A stretch of DNA of 64,000 nt. It comes from Clostridiaceae bacterium (lineage in GTDB: Bacteria; Bacillota; Clostridia; Peptostreptococcales; Natronincolaceae). The stretch is from positions 1 to 64,000 of the forward strand of contig JAHDLO010000010.1 in assembly GCA_018432235.1 (NCBI GenBank), written 5' to 3'. Positions 61,440 through 64,000 of the stretch are shown here, piece after piece. The position numbers and the translations under genes are program-made. The notes under the pieces are model-generated. The model worked only from the letters and a program-made list of their open reading frames with translations. It ran no database searches and was not told the origin of the DNA. The stretch's first letter is position 1. Every line of letters starts with the position of its first letter.

Positions 61440-62138
61440 CTACATTGTCGACATGATATTATTTTTTTTGTCATACCAATCTGCGATAAAATATAAAATA
61501 ACCAGTAATAACAGTTGTAATAACAGGGCTGGAAAATAGCCTATATGATGGGGTAAGTATACAATCGGCGCTTTAGAAATCAATATTCTATCCCAGAATT
61601 CAAAATGTCTTGCACCAATAGTAGTTCCAATTAGAAAACCTATCAGTACCATAACCTGCATGATATAGCCTTCCCCAATTCTCACCAATACCCCTGAGGC
61701 ACAGCCCCCAGCAATTACCATACCTATACCAAATAGAATTGCTCCAATGGCGGTATGTATGCCCATTGGATGCAGCTGTCCGGGAATCTGCTTCAATTGA
61801 TGGCTGGGATTCATGAGATAGGCCCTATATTGTATTATAAAAAAGCCAATTGATGAAATAAAAAGCGCCATAATAATTGCCTTTAGCAACGAAGTACTCC
61901 CCACCATAATAGGATCCCTAAAGCTGGCAGAAAAGCAGAATCTGGAGCGTTGCATGGTGATCCCCAGTAAGATGCCAATAATCCAATAATAGCTGAAGGA
62001 CATGTTGTATTTTACAAGGGCAAAATATATCACTAATGCTGCTGCAGTTGCTGCAATTGCATAAGGAAGCTGGTTGCCCCTTTTTTTAAGCTCTGTTTGC
62101 CTTTGTCTTTTCAGCTCTTCGATTCTACTGGATGTCAT
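61440..62138 (-). CDS. YeeE/YedE-family transporter, half-size
   Basis: A 232-residue membrane protein with about six helices. It contains the conserved GGCASGVLVRIGEGY cysteine motif and MQRSRFCFSASFRDP of the YedE family, whose members import thiosulfate or are proposed selenium transporters. With the 173-residue protein downstream it makes a split transporter. Start after AAGGAGGCGGCGT. Confidence 0.82.
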   Translation of the reverse strand: MTSSRIEELKRQRQTELKKRGNQLPYAIAATAAALVIYFALVKYNMSFSYYWIIGILLGITMQRSRFCFSASFRDPIMVGSTSLLKAIIMALFISSIGFFIIQYRAYLMNPSHQLKQIPGQLHPMGIHTAIGAILFGIGMVIAGGCASGVLVRIGEGYIMQVMVLIGFLIGTTIGARHFEFWDRILISKAPIVYLPHHIGYFPALLLQLLLLVILYFIADWYDKKNNIMSTM

Positions 62139-62303
62139 ACGCCGCCTCCTTTTCCTAAAAATAAAAAGCTATCACCCTTTGTCTAGGGCTAATAGTATTA
62201 AAAAATCTTATGCGCTTTTCCGTGGGGCACAAAGCAGAAAGCCTTTAGCCTTGTATAACCTACTACTTATCTTAATTATGCAATTTCTTTAGTTGATTAT
62301 ATC

Positions 62304-62340
62304 ACAAAAAAGCACCAGCTTATCAGTGGTACTTTTTGTT
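62304..62340. terminator. Bidirectional terminator after tatA
   Basis: AAAAAGCACCA and TGGTACTTTTT pair around GCTTATCAG. Runs of A and T flank both sides. It lies 20 bp beyond the tatA stop codon. Confidence 0.8.
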
Positions 62341-62361
62341 TTAAGATGACTTTATTTGATT

Positions 62362-62544
62362 TTATATTTCTTTTTTTTCTGCTTCTCCTGTTATTTCCTT
62401 TGTCACGCCCTCGGTATGCTGCTTGAACTCTCTTATACCCTTACCTAATGCCTTGCCCAGCTCCGGCAGCTTGCTTGGACCAAATACAACCAAAGCTATG
62501 CCTAATATCAACATCAATTCCCCGGTTCCCAGTCTACCAAACAT
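62362..62544 (-). CDS. tatA: Twin-arginine translocase subunit TatA
   Basis: A 60-residue protein with one N-terminal membrane helix, the conserved [20 protein letters not shown] hinge and amphipathic helix, and a charged tail. TatA oligomerises to pass folded proteins with twin-arginine signals. tatC is not in the window. Its nearness to a Tat-signal selenoprotein gene makes a shared role likely. Confidence 0.92.
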   Translation of the reverse strand: MFGRLGTGELMLILGIALVVFGPSKLPELGKALGKGIREFKQHTEGVTKEITGEAEKKEI

Positions 62545-62758
62545 ATTAACCCTCCTAGCTTATACGACTTTGATAAAATTATACCATACTCCACCGATAG
62601 ATATAACTGTATAATTTACCTCTTATTAATCTCATGTATGTATTAAACAGCCCTTAAATCTACAATGGTGTGAAATTGCAATAGCTTTAGAGCTTAAATA
62701 TCCCTTCAGCGCTTAACGCAATTAAATAAAGTCTTATAATATATAAGAGTTGATTATA

Positions 62759-62787
62759 GGTGACGAGGGGACGGTTCTATTGTCACC
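62759..62787 (+). repeat. Second copy of the GGGGACGGTTCTATTGTCACC repeat
   Basis: GGTGAC and GTCACC bracket AGGGGACGGTTCTATT, matching the unit at 58447-58474, followed by TTTT on the plus strand. It lies just beyond the 3' end of the threonine aldolase gene. Confidence 0.75.
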
Positions 62788-62817
62788 TTTTATACATAAT
62801 GATGGCACCAATGCCTA

Positions 62818-63861
62818 TTATTTCTCTGATTTTTCCTTTAAATCCCTTAGAAACGCCTCAACCGCCTCCTCTGACGTGGCCCAAGAGGTTACCAATCTTA
62901 CAGAGGTGGTATGATCATCTATTTTACTCCAGGGATAAAATGCGTAGCTCTTATATAGCTCCTCTATGACCTCATTGGGAAAAATCGGGAATATCTGGTT
63001 GGATTCTGACTCCGTTAAAAAACCATATCCCAGAGCCTCTATTCCCTTGCTAAGCCTCGTGGCCAACGAATTTGCCCTATCCGCCAGTTGAAAAAACAAA
63101 TCCGCCTTAAAAAGCTCTAAAAACTGTATCCCCAAAAGCCTGCCCTTTGCCAGCAATGCACCCCTCTGCTTTAAGCTATATCGAAAGCTGTTCTTAAGCT
63201 TGTCGTTACAAAGTATGATTGCCTCTCCCAATAATGCGCCATTTTTTGTGCCGCCAATGTAAAAGGCGTCCACCAGCCTTGAAAGCTCTCCAAGGGAAAG
63301 ATCACCAGCATGAGAAGCTAATGCCGATCCCAGCCTGGCACCATCCATATACAGCAGTAAATCCTTGGATTTGCAATAGTCGTATAAAGCCTCCAGCTCT
63401 GCTCTTTTATAAACGGTCCCTACCTCCGTTGTATTGGATATGTACACCAATTTAGGCTTAACCATATGCTCGTCGGTATGCTGCTGAAGAACCGCCTCAA
63501 CTAAATCAGGTGTAAGCTTTCCATTTTTCCCTTCAATGATATTGACCTTGTGTCCGGTGGCCTCTATAGCTCCCGTTTCGTGAACGTTTATATGACCTGT
63601 ATCGGCTGCTATCACAGACTCAAAAGAACGTAGTATCGATGAAATTACTATCAGATTTGCCTGAGTACCTCCTGATACAAGATGTATGTCTACGTTATTA
63701 TTATCCATTTTCTCCTTTAAAAGCGCTATAGCCCTCTTTGAAAAGTCATCCTCTCCATAGCCAACATGCTGATGAAGATTTGTTTCTGCCAACGCCCTCA
63801 GAATATTGGGATGAGCTCCCTCACTATAATCATTTTTAAAGCTGTATATACTGTCCCTCAT
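62818..63861 (-). CDS. Low-specificity L-threonine aldolase-like enzyme
   Basis: A 347-residue PLP enzyme of the beta-eliminating lyase/aldolase fold, from the ATG at 63861 (AGGAGGCAAAAC upstream). The PLP lysine lies in FYIGGTKNGALLGEA, and the Asp and Arg of LYMDGARLGSAL are present. It would split threonine or allo-threonine to glycine and acetaldehyde. Monocistronic. Confidence 0.88.
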   Translation of the reverse strand: MRDSIYSFKNDYSEGAHPNILRALAETNLHQHVGYGEDDFSKRAIALLKEKMDNNNVDIHLVSGGTQANLIVISSILRSFESVIAADTGHINVHETGAIEATGHKVNIIEGKNGKLTPDLVEAVLQQHTDEHMVKPKLVYISNTTEVGTVYKRAELEALYDYCKSKDLLLYMDGARLGSALASHAGDLSLGELSRLVDAFYIGGTKNGALLGEAIILCNDKLKNSFRYSLKQRGALLAKGRLLGIQFLELFKADLFFQLADRANSLATRLSKGIEALGYGFLTESESNQIFPIFPNEVIEELYKSYAFYPWSKIDDHTTSVRLVTSWATSEEAVEAFLRDLKEKSEK

Positions 63862-63907
63862 GTTTTGCCTCCTCATTTTTTCTAATAAGGATATTATAGC
63901 ACTTTAA

Positions 63908-64000
63908 ATTTAATTAATTAAGGATATTGCAAAATAAAGAATAGAGGTGGGCTTATATAAAGTAAAAAGTTTCCTGCTTAGTGCCCCCATGGGCTAATTT
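63908..64000 (-). repeat. Dispersed repeat, copy C (inverted, at window edge)
   Basis: Read on the minus strand it begins AAATTAGCCCATGGGGGCAC and continues AGCAGGAAAC...CTTTATATAAGC, matching copy B closely and copy A loosely. It may extend beyond the window. Confidence 0.65.

Overview
The window looks like part of the genome of an anaerobic clostridial Firmicute: low G+C, strong AGGAGG-type ribosome binding sites, GTG/TTG starts, Tn916/pCW3-type conjugation genes, and selenium-related genes. The genus cannot be fixed from the sequence; an Alkaliphilus-like lineage would fit.

Bases 1-23.5 kb are a mobile element, nearly all on the minus strand. Reading in the direction of transcription (from high to low coordinates), it starts with an actin-like partition pair (parM-parR) followed by a repeat array, then a replication-initiator-like HTH protein, a small zinc-ribbon protein, a gene-free stretch with repeats and a hairpin (possible origin), a tyrosine recombinase, an FtsK-type coupling ATPase (TcpA), TcpC/TcpD/TcpE, a VirB4 ATPase, a VirB6-like membrane protein and an M23 hydrolase. 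Beyond these comes a complete-looking Tad/Flp pilus operon (tadZ-tadA-tadB-tadC-pilin-minor pilins-cpaB). The left end carries two copies of a type I holin-like toxin/antisense RNA locus, one of which has lost the toxin body, and an ORF6N/ORF6C protein. No relaxase and no prepilin peptidase are visible.

Bases 23.8-28.1 kb are a markedly AT-rich island. It holds a secreted subtilisin-like protease with an unusual C-terminal domain, a small membrane protein, an HTH+TPR regulator of RRNPP type and, divergent from it, a 48-residue exported-peptide gene. This has the layout of a peptide quorum-sensing system.

Bases 28-57 kb are mostly ordinary chromosome: decayed L,D-transpeptidase copies, a GNAT acetyltransferase, an amidase, an MNT/HEPN-like pair, a GH18 hydrolase, a TetR/UGT/aminoglycoside-phosphotransferase-like cluster, RecQ, an ECF sigma/anti-sigma pair, a chemoreceptor, a four-carbon acid-sugar operon (DeoR-DtnK-PdxA2-GntP), modABC, an amino-acid permease and a DEAD-box helicase. 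At 41,534-41,626 lies a tRNA with the architecture of selenocysteine tRNA (8-bp acceptor stem, long D stem, long variable arm) but with a cysteine anticodon (GCA) and U73.

Bases 57-62.5 kb have a redox/selenium theme: an HMA-TauE/SafE-cupredoxin fusion, a Tat-exported lipoprotein of the C_GCAxxG_C_C family whose first conserved Cys codon is an in-frame TGA followed by a SECIS-like hairpin, a divergent LysR regulator, a split YedE/YeeE transporter with a TusA-like protein between the halves, and TatA. The selenoprotein gene has a long structured 5' leader. A threonine aldolase gene closes the window. The tRNA, the selenoprotein and the RRNPP locus are the most notable finds.
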